Of a DNA stretch of 64,000 bases, positions 26,435-35,375 are shown piece after piece. The position numbers were made by a program, and so were the translations under genes. Each line of letters begins with the position of its first letter. Positions within the stretch are counted from its first letter, which is position 1. A model generated the notes under the pieces. It was not told the origin of the DNA and ran no database searches. It saw only the letters and a program-made list of their open reading frames with translations. Source of the DNA: Thermoplasmatota archaeon (lineage in GTDB: Archaea; Thermoplasmatota; Penumbrarchaeia; JASLWR01); NCBI GenBank assembly GCA_030740765.1, contig JASLWR010000003.1, positions 1 to 64,000 of the forward strand, given 5' to 3'.

Positions 26435-27583
26435 TCAAGAAAGTTTGGGATAGGGGTATTCATTGGTGCGGTTTTGAAAACTTATTATTTTTGGATTTAA
26501 TATTCGTCCGTTCTCGATCTCAATGGCTTTTCGAATAGTTGGATCTTTTTCCCAGGCTTCCTTACCGCCCATAACGGTTTCAATAAAGGGTAAAAGAGCC
26601 GAACTTATCTCGTAAGAGGCGGAACGCCACAAGTAGGACGGCGAGTGATCCACCGCATAGTAGATTATCTTATCGATCATGAAGTTTGGTTCTTCAAAGG
26701 ATGTGGGTCGCGCAAACTCAAACCCCATCCCAAGGTCGCAGCTCACGTCGATGATAAGAGCTCCCGGTTTTAATTTACACAGATCGGTGTTTCGAACGAA
26801 CATCAAAGGTTTATCAGTATCCTGGAGAATGCAGTTTACAATAATATCATAGCTTGCCAATTCCTCGGTTATGAGAATTGTATTATTGTCTTTTGTGACC
26901 AATACCTCGGAACTTTCAGGCCTTTTTCTCATATATCGACCGTGCTTGACAGAGGGTATCGGAGCAATTACGGAATATTCGGGTCTCTGTGTAAATAATG
27001 TAATATCAGTATATCCAAGCCCCATCAAGGCATGAATGGCGCCTCGCCCCGTTGAACCGAAACTGATAACAGCTGCCCGCTTTGCGGGACCATAATGTCC
27101 TGTCATCCCGGCAAGCCCAATTGCGTGAAGTACACTGCAGTAACCAGCCATTTCATTATTCTTGTGAAAGATGTGTAGATCCTTGAACTCATCTTTTTTC
27201 CAAATATACATTGCTTCCCATGCTATAAACGTCATCTTTTTATCGATTCCCACCTGTGTGATAGGTTCGCCTTGAACGCAATGCGGCCATCCCCAGAGAA
27301 TTTGCCCTTCCTGGAAATGAGAGAAATCTCCCTTTGTGGGCTTGGGGAGCAGAACAATGTCGCTTTTTTCGAAAAGTAATTCTCGAGTCATAACACCGGC
27401 TACCAATTTTTTTAGCTCTTCATCTGGCACCCCAAATCGCTCGCCGTATCCTTCTTCGATATAAATGCGCTTACGTAATGAACCATCCAACTCTAATAGA
27501 TGGGAGGGAAAGATTGGAACCCTGTGTTCATTCTCTTTTTTAGATGAGCCAATAACACCCATTTTCAATTCATCATCATTCAT
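26435..27583 (-). CDS. Alanine dehydrogenase/PNT family, N5-(carboxyethyl)ornithine synthase-like
   Basis: A 382-residue NAD(P)-dependent dehydrogenase. The N-terminus GVIGSSKKENEHRVPIFP is the substrate-binding domain signature of alanine dehydrogenase/PNT proteins. AAVISFGSTGRGAIHAL (about 167) is the Rossmann motif. YxWxWPHCVQ-like and AWEAMYIWKK segments match the carboxyethylornithine synthase branch better than true alanine dehydrogenase. It would reductively condense pyruvate with an amino acid; the amino acid is not certain. AAGGTGA lies upstream of the ATG. Convergent with the DUF2156 gene. Confidence 0.75.
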   Translation of the reverse strand: MNDDELKMGVIGSSKKENEHRVPIFPSHLLELDGSLRKRIYIEEGYGERFGVPDEELKKLVAGVMTRELLFEKSDIVLLPKPTKGDFSHFQEGQILWGWPHCVQGEPITQVGIDKKMTFIAWEAMYIWKKDEFKDLHIFHKNNEMAGYCSVLHAIGLAGMTGHYGPAKRAAVISFGSTGRGAIHALMGLGYTDITLFTQRPEYSVIAPIPSVKHGRYMRKRPESSEVLVTKDNNTILITEELASYDIIVNCILQDTDKPLMFVRNTDLCKLKPGALIIDVSCDLGMGFEFARPTSFEEPNFMIDKIIYYAVDHSPSYLWRSASYEISSALLPFIETVMGGKEAWEKDPTIRKAIEIENGRILNPKIISFQNRTNEYPYPKLS

Positions 27584-27857
27584 TTAATTCACCTTTTCAT
27601 TTAATTCCCTTCGTAGAGCACCAACTGTATTGCATATAAGTAATTTACCGTTTTTATCTGGATTGAAGTTATCCTTATAAATTTTTTCAATCTATGAAAT
27701 AGCGATTATGAAAATTCCTTTTGTATACATCCCCTTTCATTCAAGAAAAGATATCATTTGGCCAGGGAGTTTTTCCCTAGGGACGACGGAACTTCACAGT
27801 GGGAATGTGTCTTTAAAAAAAAACTCTTAGATGTTCCACAAATTTGGAAAAAAAAGC

Positions 27858-29237
27858 TCACCCACCATACTTCCCATAACCATCATCCACGTTCTTCTTT
27901 TGTAAATTCTTAGGGCTGTATCGTGGATTTATAAACAACGGAACATACCCTTCAGGAACTCCACCAAAAGGACGCGGTTCTTCAACTGCCGGTATCGGTT
28001 GGGCCTCTTCCTTTTTGCGCCTTTTCTTGATAATATAGAATACTTGTATAAGCAGCAGACTAATCAATATGATAAAAAACCACGTCCAGATCGACCAGCA
28101 AATACCGCCTGAACTGCTCGACTCATTTTCAGCGCCATCACCATCGCTATCGTCATCAACTGTCGGCGCACCCTCGCCCATGATCGCTACGGGAATTACC
28201 AACTCTTTGCTAATATTATTATAAGCGGCGTTTACTATTAATTGTAAATCATCAGTATTGATGGCAGCTTCCACAGCGATTCCCGGAAGATTGACGGTGA
28301 TGGTAATGCTCGTTATGACTCCAATCGTTGCAACTATCGAATCCTGAATATACGCGTAATCTTTCAGCGGTCCGTCAATATTGAATGATAACGTAATGGG
28401 AGCGTTGCCGGTGTTCCGAACGGTAACATTGAAAGTTGTATTAACATCCCTTTCTATATCAAGGCGGGATATTTCCGTGCTTATTTCGAACTCGATCAGG
28501 GGCTGAAACGAGTCGTTGACGGAAAAAGACCATGTTCCGCTTAGGCATTCACCTTCATACGGCCCGGCCACCGGGATCACGGTCCAGTAGTATATCGAAG
28601 TCACGTCAAGATTCGTTACAAGGTAATTTTCCTTATTTGTTACGGCGATCTCGATAAGGTTATCCATAGTCGTGTTGAGTAATACACGGTACGAGACGTT
28701 GTTTTCCGTTGGATTCGTGGTCTCCCATTCGAGATTGATGGAATTCGTATCGATCACTCCCGTATTCTGGGGTAACAGCAGTTTTGTTCTCGGTATTGGG
28801 ATATATTCATCGATTTCAAAACTCCAGACACCATTCATAGATGCGGCCGAAGAGTCATTATCTTTCGCTTCGACGTACCAGAAATAAGTTGAACCATCAT
28901 CCAAGTCGGAAATGGAATGATTCCGGGTACTGAGACCTGAGACGTACAACGAAGGATTTTCGGTCTTACCGAAGAACAGGTCGTAAGTAATGTCCTTGAG
29001 ACCACTGTCGATGTCAAAAGCATTCCATGAAAGGCTAACGTTTGTATACTCCAGGATTCCCCCATCCGCCGGAGATACTTGCCAGGAAGATGGAGGATCG
29101 TTTACATTAATGACATGGATAACGAAAGTGGGGCTCATGATGGAAATGCCGAAAATATTCTTACAGCTTGCTATCACCGATGTGCTCCCGGTCCAGTTGT
29201 CGGCGAGATATTCAACTGCAAGGTACGAATCGGACAC
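27858..29237 (-). CDS. Surface protein, C-terminal part (same gene as 29393-31201)
   Basis: A 459-residue frame with no natural start. Translating upstream of 29237 in the same frame gives another ~70 residues (ETIYIEEDTLFDNIV...) that join the product of the 29393-31201 frame after a one-base shift near 29450. It contains two or three FN3/Ig-like domains with ITYDLFFG and YYWTVIP strands and a CARDB-like domain (about 235-345). An acidic DDDSDGDGAE linker precedes a transmembrane helix (about 380-405) and a cytoplasmic tail ending in GYGKYGG. Confidence 0.75.
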   Translation of the reverse strand: MSDSYLAVEYLADNWTGSTSVIASCKNIFGISIMSPTFVIHVINVNDPPSSWQVSPADGGILEYTNVSLSWNAFDIDSGLKDITYDLFFGKTENPSLYVSGLSTRNHSISDLDDGSTYFWYVEAKDNDSSAASMNGVWSFEIDEYIPIPRTKLLLPQNTGVIDTNSINLEWETTNPTENNVSYRVLLNTTMDNLIEIAVTNKENYLVTNLDVTSIYYWTVIPVAGPYEGECLSGTWSFSVNDSFQPLIEFEISTEISRLDIERDVNTTFNVTVRNTGNAPITLSFNIDGPLKDYAYIQDSIVATIGVITSITITVNLPGIAVEAAINTDDLQLIVNAAYNNISKELVIPVAIMGEGAPTVDDDSDGDGAENESSSSGGICWSIWTWFFIILISLLLIQVFYIIKKRRKKEEAQPIPAVEEPRPFGGVPEGYVPLFINPRYSPKNLQKKNVDDGYGKYGG

Positions 29238-29392
29238 GGAAAGATTTATGTTACCACTCTCGGAATTGCTTTGGACCGCATAAGCGGGTGGAGAAAATGC
29301 TGAATACTCGTCCTCAAAATATTCCGATAGATCGACGATATTGTCAAACAGAGTATCTTCCTCTATGTAGATGGTTTCGATATTTTTGATTA

Positions 29393-31201
29393 CTATGGGT
29401 GAGTCAGGCTCCCGAATGTACGCAGCCCACTCCTGCAGTGCAGGTGTTTCGGTTTGAGATCCCCCAATCGCGCTTCCAAGTATAGTGATGGATGTACCAC
29501 CGGATTCAGCGAACTTAGATCAAAAGAACCATATGAATTGTCGGAAACGTCCCCCATAAGCTTCTCGCCAGTACCAGTATCGAAGACGGAAATATTCAGA
29601 TGGGTTCCGACAGGTACACTTCTCTTGAACGAGACGGAATCCCAAACGAAACTGTCAGGGGGGGTTATTTCAACTGAACGGAGTCTGCCTTCCGGTTTAT
29701 ACAATCCAGCATTATTTGCCGCCTGCCCAGGAGTAAGGAGAGTGTTTGTGATACACAGCTCATCGATCTTCCCCCTGAAATAATCGCTTTTCACAGGTCC
29801 GTCGCAACCAATATTGAGTGCGGCAGAGTCCGAGGACAAGGTGCCAGTGGCTGAGAGGGCCATATCCAATCCCACCAGTTTGCCATCCACGTAGAGGAAA
29901 ATCCCGTTCCCGGAATCCTTTACTGCCGCAAAATTATGCCAGTTATTATCCTGGTATGTTCCGGCAGACGTGACGATATCGTCGGGACCCCATAAACCGT
30001 CATCGTCGATCCCGAAAGATAGGTGGCCGTTGACAGTTAGCCAGACTTTGAATCCCTGGTCGGAGTCATAGCGGGATACGATATACTGTTCCAAGACGAA
30101 ATCAACCACCAGAAGAGGGGCATTAGAGGGTTCCCCGTCATAGGCTTCCGCGACCCTGACACCGCTGCCTTCCACGATCACAACAATAGAGTTTCCGAAG
30201 GACCACCCGTTACGGTCCACGATCTCCTGAATGATGGGCGACAGGTTGCTAGTTTGATATTTGCCGTCAACTTGATTCCAGGGAGGGACGTTGTTCCATT
30301 GCGCGGAATTCGACGTCTTTGGGCGGCTTGAAATATCGAACCTATCACTCAAGAAGAGCGTAGCATCATCCGTATCCTCGCAGTAGAAACTAAGATCGGT
30401 CGCCTGTGATTCCGTCTCGTCGCATTCGAATTCGATATATGCATTCTTTATGGTAGCCCCGAGAGGTATCTCCACATTCTGAAAACGCATCCCCACATAC
30501 TGATCCCCTTTGTCATCGTTGTTGACTATCTCCAGGTCGGAGGAGTCAAGGTCCATTCTTCCAGGTGGGCCCATGGAATACTCCTCTGCATCGTCATCGC
30601 CTTCGATAACTCTGACGGATATACTCCCGCCGGGATACGGTCCCGGACTCCTGAACCACCCGGTAATACCGAAGCTAGATGAGCCAAAATTCAAGCTGTT
30701 ATCAAATGGGACTCCGACATAATCGTTCACACCATCCAGTTCTAGCGAATTGCCCATAAGTCCACCTGTTATCACACCTCCGTATATCGTCCCGTCATTT
30801 CCGTGTTCACTGGAATCTATAGCTGTATTCCATGTACCATTGTTAAAATGCCAAAGACCCGAAGTGTGATTCCTCGGAACCATCGTATTGTCTTCCAGTT
30901 GAGCCTGTCCACTTTCTATGCTGATATTTTCTTTGATGGAAATACCCGATTCAAACGAGAGATCATCGAAGAAGTACTCTTCCGCTGAGGCACGGGAAGG
31001 ACTCGATTTTTCGTCAGTCAGTGATAATGGGTATCCGACGTTGGAAGGACTATCCGTACCTTCATATGATGAAATTGGGATTGAGATTAACATGTTTATG
31101 ATAATAATGAATACAACCGGGAAAGAAATTTTACGAAGCATGAGCCGAGTTCTCCTAAGCATATATAATGCTTTTATATTATTCATAATATTATATTCCA
31201 T
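29393..31201 (-). CDS. LamG-domain surface protein, N-terminal part (frameshifted)
   Basis: A 602-residue frame. A signal/membrane segment (about 22-42) is followed by a LamG/concanavalin-like jelly roll: the first half is about residues 108-195 (LELDGVNDYV, ITGWFRSPG). The second half comes only after about 185 residues (WHNFAAVKDSGNGIFLYVDGK, FRGKIDELCI). The intervening block (VEIPLGATIKNAYIEFECDE) looks like a DNRLRE-type beta-sandwich inserted in the jelly roll. The frame goes wrong after LGDLKPK; adding one A at the AAA near 29450 restores reading into 27858-29237. The full protein would be about 1110 residues, membrane-anchored and surface-exposed, probably carbohydrate-binding (inference). 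Confidence 0.75.
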   Translation of the reverse strand: MEYNIMNNIKALYMLRRTRLMLRKISFPVVFIIIINMLISIPISSYEGTDSPSNVGYPLSLTDEKSSPSRASAEEYFFDDLSFESGISIKENISIESGQAQLEDNTMVPRNHTSGLWHFNNGTWNTAIDSSEHGNDGTIYGGVITGGLMGNSLELDGVNDYVGVPFDNSLNFGSSSFGITGWFRSPGPYPGGSISVRVIEGDDDAEEYSMGPPGRMDLDSSDLEIVNNDDKGDQYVGMRFQNVEIPLGATIKNAYIEFECDETESQATDLSFYCEDTDDATLFLSDRFDISSRPKTSNSAQWNNVPPWNQVDGKYQTSNLSPIIQEIVDRNGWSFGNSIVVIVEGSGVRVAEAYDGEPSNAPLLVVDFVLEQYIVSRYDSDQGFKVWLTVNGHLSFGIDDDGLWGPDDIVTSAGTYQDNNWHNFAAVKDSGNGIFLYVDGKLVGLDMALSATGTLSSDSAALNIGCDGPVKSDYFRGKIDELCITNTLLTPGQAANNAGLYKPEGRLRSVEITPPDSFVWDSVSFKRSVPVGTHLNISVFDTGTGEKLMGDVSDNSYGSFDLSSLNPVVHPSLYLEARLGDLKPKHLHCRSGLRTFGSLTHP

Positions 31202-31312
31202 TTTCGCCTGAAAATAATTTTAGAGATAGCCCACAGTCTGCATTTATTCACCTGGGGGATACCACCCTATCTTGAACATCCAATCGGGATTGGCATAAAT
31301 CCCAATTTTTGG

Positions 31313-32017
31313 CTAATTCTGTTCAACGTTTTTGCTGGCTAGCTCTTTGGCCATTCGAATATTGGTGTCTGCCTTATGTATATTTATTAGTGCATTACCT
31401 AAAAGCAGAGTCGAAAGACCAAAACCGAATGAAAGCATCCCGATCACACACATAATCTTCGCGTGACGGTTCCTCCCGTTTCTCAATGCAAGAATAGCCA
31501 GTACCTGTGAGATGGTCGTTACCGAAAAAAACAGCGTGAATCCGGTACAATAATTCTTCATTCGGGACGACGAGAGGCCTCCTGATTCTACGACGCCCGT
31601 CCCGTTCTCAATAACGAACTCGAGATGATATGTCCGATCCTGTTCATTGAAGATATTATACGTGGTGAGAAGATGCACTTGCCGCAGAGATCCATTATAT
31701 CTTAGCTCCAGCGTGGTATCCCCGGTCTCAACATTATGGACGGAAAAGAAGCCCGTTTTATTCGTAGTTATGTTCTCGGTGATACCGGCAATGATAATTT
31801 TAGCATGTGGGACCGGATTGCCCTGTCCGTCCATCACCTCACCGGATATGTTCACTTCAGTACCCAGGCCGCCCAGTCTACTCCCCAGAACCAGCAGAAA
31901 AACTATGAATATCACTGACCAGAAAAGGGACATTAGCATCAATAACCGGGCCCTTCTCAGTAGTGATGCAACTGATCCTTCCAAACGTTTAGGACCATTG
32001 GGTGCCATAATAATCAT
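31313..32017 (-). CDS. Membrane protein with carboxypeptidase-regulatory-like domain
   Basis: A 234-residue protein with a transmembrane segment (about 27-47). An extracellular transthyretin-like domain (about 54-140) has the pattern GEVMDGQGNPVPHAKIIIAG then TTNKTGFFSV. Two further helices follow (about 155-175 and 188-208). It starts ATGA over the stop of the HAD phosphatase gene, so the two are cotranscribed. Function unknown. Confidence 0.75.
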   Translation of the reverse strand: MIIMAPNGPKRLEGSVASLLRRARLLMLMSLFWSVIFIVFLLVLGSRLGGLGTEVNISGEVMDGQGNPVPHAKIIIAGITENITTNKTGFFSVHNVETGDTTLELRYNGSLRQVHLLTTYNIFNEQDRTYHLEFVIENGTGVVESGGLSSSRMKNYCTGFTLFFSVTTISQVLAILALRNGRNRHAKIMCVIGMLSFGFGLSTLLLGNALINIHKADTNIRMAKELASKNVEQN

Positions 32018-32670
32018 TCCTTCGGAGGTTTTAGTGCGGGAAGCTCATCCAATGAATTGATAAAGAATGTGGGAGTGGTCTTGTCATAATTGTGAAAATG
32101 GCTACGGATAAGATGCGCGGTGTGCACTCCAGCGGCCTGACCCGCCATGACGTCCAATTCGCTGTCACCGACCATCAAAGCCTTGTCTGGTGAAACACCC
32201 ATTTTTCCCAGGACCATGTTTATACCGTTCGGATGCGGTTTCGAATGCTCCTCGTTGTACTGGGTCGTATATAATAAATCGAAATGATGTATGAGGCCTG
32301 TTCTGCGCAGCTCGAGTCTCGCCACCGATTCGGGAGTGTTACTTACCATTCCGATCTTTCCTTTGAGCCGGTCCAGGGCGGCCACGTCAGGATAGGCCTT
32401 CAGGAATCCTTCTGCCAGCAGTCGTTCCCGCACCTTGTAATCCTCCTCCTCAAGTCTCTGCCAATAGTCGCGGGGCTCTTGTATACCCAGTCCGAGGAGA
32501 TAGTGATTTGATTCACTATTGGTCAGCTTGAGAGCAGTGTATAGATCGTCGTCAGGGGGTAAAAATACTCCGAATTCCTCGTAAACGCGTCTCTGAAACT
32601 TGCGAAACCAGCTAATGTCCTTGATATCTATGAGGGTTCCGTCCAGATCGAAAATATAAGCGTCGAACAT
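32014..32670 (-). CDS. HAD superfamily phosphatase
   Basis: A 218-residue haloacid-dehalogenase-type hydrolase. Motif I is FDLDGTLID (nucleophile Asp and general acid Asp), motif II the serine/threonine in MVSNTPES, motif III the lysine in HSKPHP and motif IV the GDSELDVMAG acid pair. A helical cap lies between motifs I and II. It resembles phosphoglycolate phosphatases; substrate not determinable. First gene of a two-gene operon. Confidence 0.9.
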   Translation of the reverse strand: MFDAYIFDLDGTLIDIKDISWFRKFQRRVYEEFGVFLPPDDDLYTALKLTNSESNHYLLGLGIQEPRDYWQRLEEEDYKVRERLLAEGFLKAYPDVAALDRLKGKIGMVSNTPESVARLELRRTGLIHHFDLLYTTQYNEEHSKPHPNGINMVLGKMGVSPDKALMVGDSELDVMAGQAAGVHTAHLIRSHFHNYDKTTPTFFINSLDELPALKPPKE

Positions 32671-32843
32671 CACGTTCGTTAAGGAAACGATGATATTTTA
32701 ATATTGTTTCCAATGGTCAAAGGATAGTTTCGGAGGTCCCCGGTAGTGATTGTTATTTCAGACGAGGGGGGGATCCCCGTTTTTTTTGAATATCAATCAA
32801 AAATATCAAATAACCCAAATTTTATTCATACCTGCGTGATACC

Positions 32844-34556
32844 ATGAGAAAGATCTGGAGGAGCTTGATCATAATATCTATCTTTCTTGCAGCCACCCTT
32901 TTCATCGGCTGCACGGATGAACCTGATAATAAGGACGACAATAATGTTCCCGATGACGAAGATGATAATGACGGTAATATTAGCGATGATGACGGCAGCG
33001 GTGACGATGATGATACGCCCAAAGACCCGCAGATATCCGGCTTTAATTTCAATCTTGAGACCGGTACGTTCTGGAATTATTATTGGAAGACGGAGGACTA
33101 TTCCTGGGTTCAGGGAAATGATCCCAGCACGGATACCTTTATCGGTGATTTCAAGGTCGAACTGGGAGCTACTGTAGACATCGAAGGAGTTAATGCTTTT
33201 GTTGTTAGCACATCGGGGGACAGCACTGACGAGGATTTCAATTTTGCTCCGGCATGGACTCACCTTGCCGTGAACGGAAATCAGCTTCTTAGTTCATCTG
33301 ACGGACTCACACTTCAGGTCATTTTCGACGGCATGACCGGGAAATGGACCGGAGGCGGGTTCTTCACCTCGTTCCCTGATGATACGGAGATCACGGCAAA
33401 ATCGGGGCAGATCAGCAACGAATACATAGAGACCTCGGCATACTCGGTTGGGAGGTCGGATAGCAGCAGCGGAACAGTATATATACCGGAGACCGGGGAG
33501 ACAATCGACACTGGAGACGACGACATCACTTACAATGAGAACGAGTACTACAAGGGAAGTCTGGGGCCTATCGGCTATTATTACTATTATTCGTATTCTA
33601 GCGACGGCGGCGGATTTTACACGTCATTCTCAACTAAGAGGATAGTTGGACTGGTGGATACAACCCTTACTGCGGATGACGGTTTTGCGCCCAAACTGCC
33701 CCCGTGGGTCCGCAAGAGCGACATGCCGGTATCCAGGAATAAAGGATCCGCTTCAGCGGTGAATGATATAATATATCTCGTTGGTGGAGGCGAGACACGG
33801 GTGGATGCCTACGATCCCGCCACCGACACCTGGTCTGAAAAGAGCCCCATGCCTCTACTCAGATACGAGACCTCCAGTGCGGCTGTGAATGACAAGATTT
33901 ACGTTTTCGGAAGCGACGGGAAGCGGGTGGACGTCTACGACCCTTCAATGGACAGCTGGACCGCCGCAGGGGACATGCCAAGGGAGTATGATTACGTGAG
34001 ATGCGTTGCCGTGGGGGATCAGATCGTGCTGATGGGCGATACCAGCTCAAAGTGGTATGACCCCAATATCGAGGTCCAGATCTACACTCCTGCGGAGGAC
34101 AAGTGGGAGCTCATGGGGACTTTGCCCAGCGATCTGGAAAGGACCGCCTTCGCCCTTGCCGCCGTGGATTCATACGTCTTCGTTATCGGCGGATACAACG
34201 GGGACATTGATCCCAAGCAGACGCTTCGATATCACGCAGGAACGGACGTCATAGAAGAAGAAGGTTGGCTCAATGAGGCCCGCAGCTTTCCCACGGCGGC
34301 CTCGGCAGAAGGCGAAATATTCGCTATCGGGGGTCATACGGATGCCGGTTACAAGGATGTCGTGGAATCATACGACCTGTCATCTCCTGAAACCTACTGG
34401 ACCCAACGCTCGCCAATGTCCACTCCCCGGTCGCATATAACCTGTACCGTTGTTGATGATATAATATATGTATTTGGCGGGCAGAACAACGATCAGCTTA
34501 CCCTGGTGGAGAAATACGATCCGGCGGCTGATGTGGAGATTAATGTTATGGAATAA
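32844..34556 (+). CDS. Kelch-repeat lipoprotein
   Basis: A 570-residue secreted lipoprotein. The signal ends in a lipobox FIGC, with the lipidated Cys near residue 23, followed by a low-complexity acidic Asp/Asn linker (about 25-60). A beta-rich domain (about 65-280) precedes a kelch propeller (about 288-560) whose repeats carry YLVGG..., VDAYDPATDTW and related motifs. It would be tethered to the outer membrane face by its lipid and bind ligand or matrix through the propeller (inference). Confidence 0.88.
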   Translation: MRKIWRSLIIISIFLAATLFIGCTDEPDNKDDNNVPDDEDDNDGNISDDDGSGDDDDTPKDPQISGFNFNLETGTFWNYYWKTEDYSWVQGNDPSTDTFIGDFKVELGATVDIEGVNAFVVSTSGDSTDEDFNFAPAWTHLAVNGNQLLSSSDGLTLQVIFDGMTGKWTGGGFFTSFPDDTEITAKSGQISNEYIETSAYSVGRSDSSSGTVYIPETGETIDTGDDDITYNENEYYKGSLGPIGYYYYYSYSSDGGGFYTSFSTKRIVGLVDTTLTADDGFAPKLPPWVRKSDMPVSRNKGSASAVNDIIYLVGGGETRVDAYDPATDTWSEKSPMPLLRYETSSAAVNDKIYVFGSDGKRVDVYDPSMDSWTAAGDMPREYDYVRCVAVGDQIVLMGDTSSKWYDPNIEVQIYTPAEDKWELMGTLPSDLERTAFALAAVDSYVFVIGGYNGDIDPKQTLRYHAGTDVIEEEGWLNEARSFPTAASAEGEIFAIGGHTDAGYKDVVESYDLSSPETYWTQRSPMSTPRSHITCTVVDDIIYVFGGQNNDQLTLVEKYDPAADVEINVME

Positions 34557-34664
34557 GGGCTCCGGTCTGCATACATAGAATCAGATTGTTTGATTGCAAC
34601 CAAATATTCGATTTTATGACAAAGTGTTAATAGATTCGACATCCTTCTTCTATGAGGTAGATAT

Positions 34665-35105
34665 ATGGAGCTTATTTCAGATGGTACTGAGTTTGAGATC
34701 AAGACCATACCCGGAATAATGTATGAAACAAAGGAAAGAGCGGGGAAATTCTGGAGAGTTCTTATTTACAAGGACAGAGGAAGAATTGTATTAACGAACA
34801 GAGCTCTTATTTTCTATGGGAAAAAAGTACATGTAAGAGTGCAAAACATTCAAAATATTTCGAGGCAAAAAATTGGATATAAACCAATGGGTGGAAAGGG
34901 TTATATTCGAATCGATTATATCAATGAAACAGGGGGACCTGATGCAGTATATTTTTTAAAACAGGCACTCTGGGTATGGGAACTGGCAAAAACAGATGTC
35001 CTTTATGGGGAACTACTGGAATGGTACAAAAGCATTGCAAGCGGTGGAGGAAGTGATATGAGCAATATGCCAGGGGACAATATTCCGTTCACCTTGATAA
35101 AATAA
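34665..35105 (+). CDS. PH-like domain protein
   Basis: A 146-residue soluble protein with strand pattern VLIYKDRGRIVLTNRALIFYGKKVHVRVQNIQNIS, which fits a bacterial PH/GRAM-like domain. No signal or membrane segment. GAGGTAG lies just upstream of the ATG. Its stop is only 3 bases from the insertion sequence boundary; the protein appears complete. Confidence 0.65.
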   Translation: MELISDGTEFEIKTIPGIMYETKERAGKFWRVLIYKDRGRIVLTNRALIFYGKKVHVRVQNIQNISRQKIGYKPMGGKGYIRIDYINETGGPDAVYFLKQALWVWELAKTDVLYGELLEWYKSIASGGGSDMSNMPGDNIPFTLIK

Positions 35106-35186
35106 TTAGTATTTGTTTAGCTCAAAACTTTTGAAGTATTATTTTTCATCACTATTCTTGAAAAACCATGTATTTCACTGAAAGTT

Positions 35187-35208
35187 TAATATATATGCAT
35201 ATATATTA
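35187..35208. promoter_or_regulatory. Perfect 22-bp AT palindrome / TATA box of the insertion sequence
   Basis: The palindrome TAATATATATG-CATATATATTA ends 8 bases before the likely ATG of the DUF2080 gene (35217). Its TATA-like halves probably serve as the transposon promoter for a leaderless transcript, and its symmetry could make it an operator. Confidence 0.5.
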
Positions 35209-35216
35209 TGGTATTT

Positions 35217-35375
35217 ATGAGACGCATCGAAGTGAACTCTGGAAAGTTTGTTCTGACCGAGAGCGTGATCGGTTTTTTCAGAAAAACTCCAAACAAGTTC
35301 GGGACAGGCGCAAAGATCGATTGCCCGAAGGAATTCATTGGCAAAACTGTGTATGTGGTTGTTTGCGATGACTGA
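35217..35375 (+). CDS. DUF2080 family transposase-associated protein
   Basis: A 52-residue protein, MRRIEVNSGKFVLTES...FGTGAKIDCPKEFIGKTVYVVVCDD. Its pattern of a short beta segment and an (h)xGKxVxVhh ending is typical of the DUF2080 'transposon-encoded' family common beside archaeal transposases. Start taken at the second ATG because family members begin MRRIEV; the earlier ATG is at 35208. It overlaps the transposase start by 8 bases (ATGACTGA), so translation is coupled. Role unknown; a SpoVT/AbrB-like DNA-binding fold is a guess. Confidence 0.7.
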   Translation: MRRIEVNSGKFVLTESVIGFFRKTPNKFGTGAKIDCPKEFIGKTVYVVVCDD

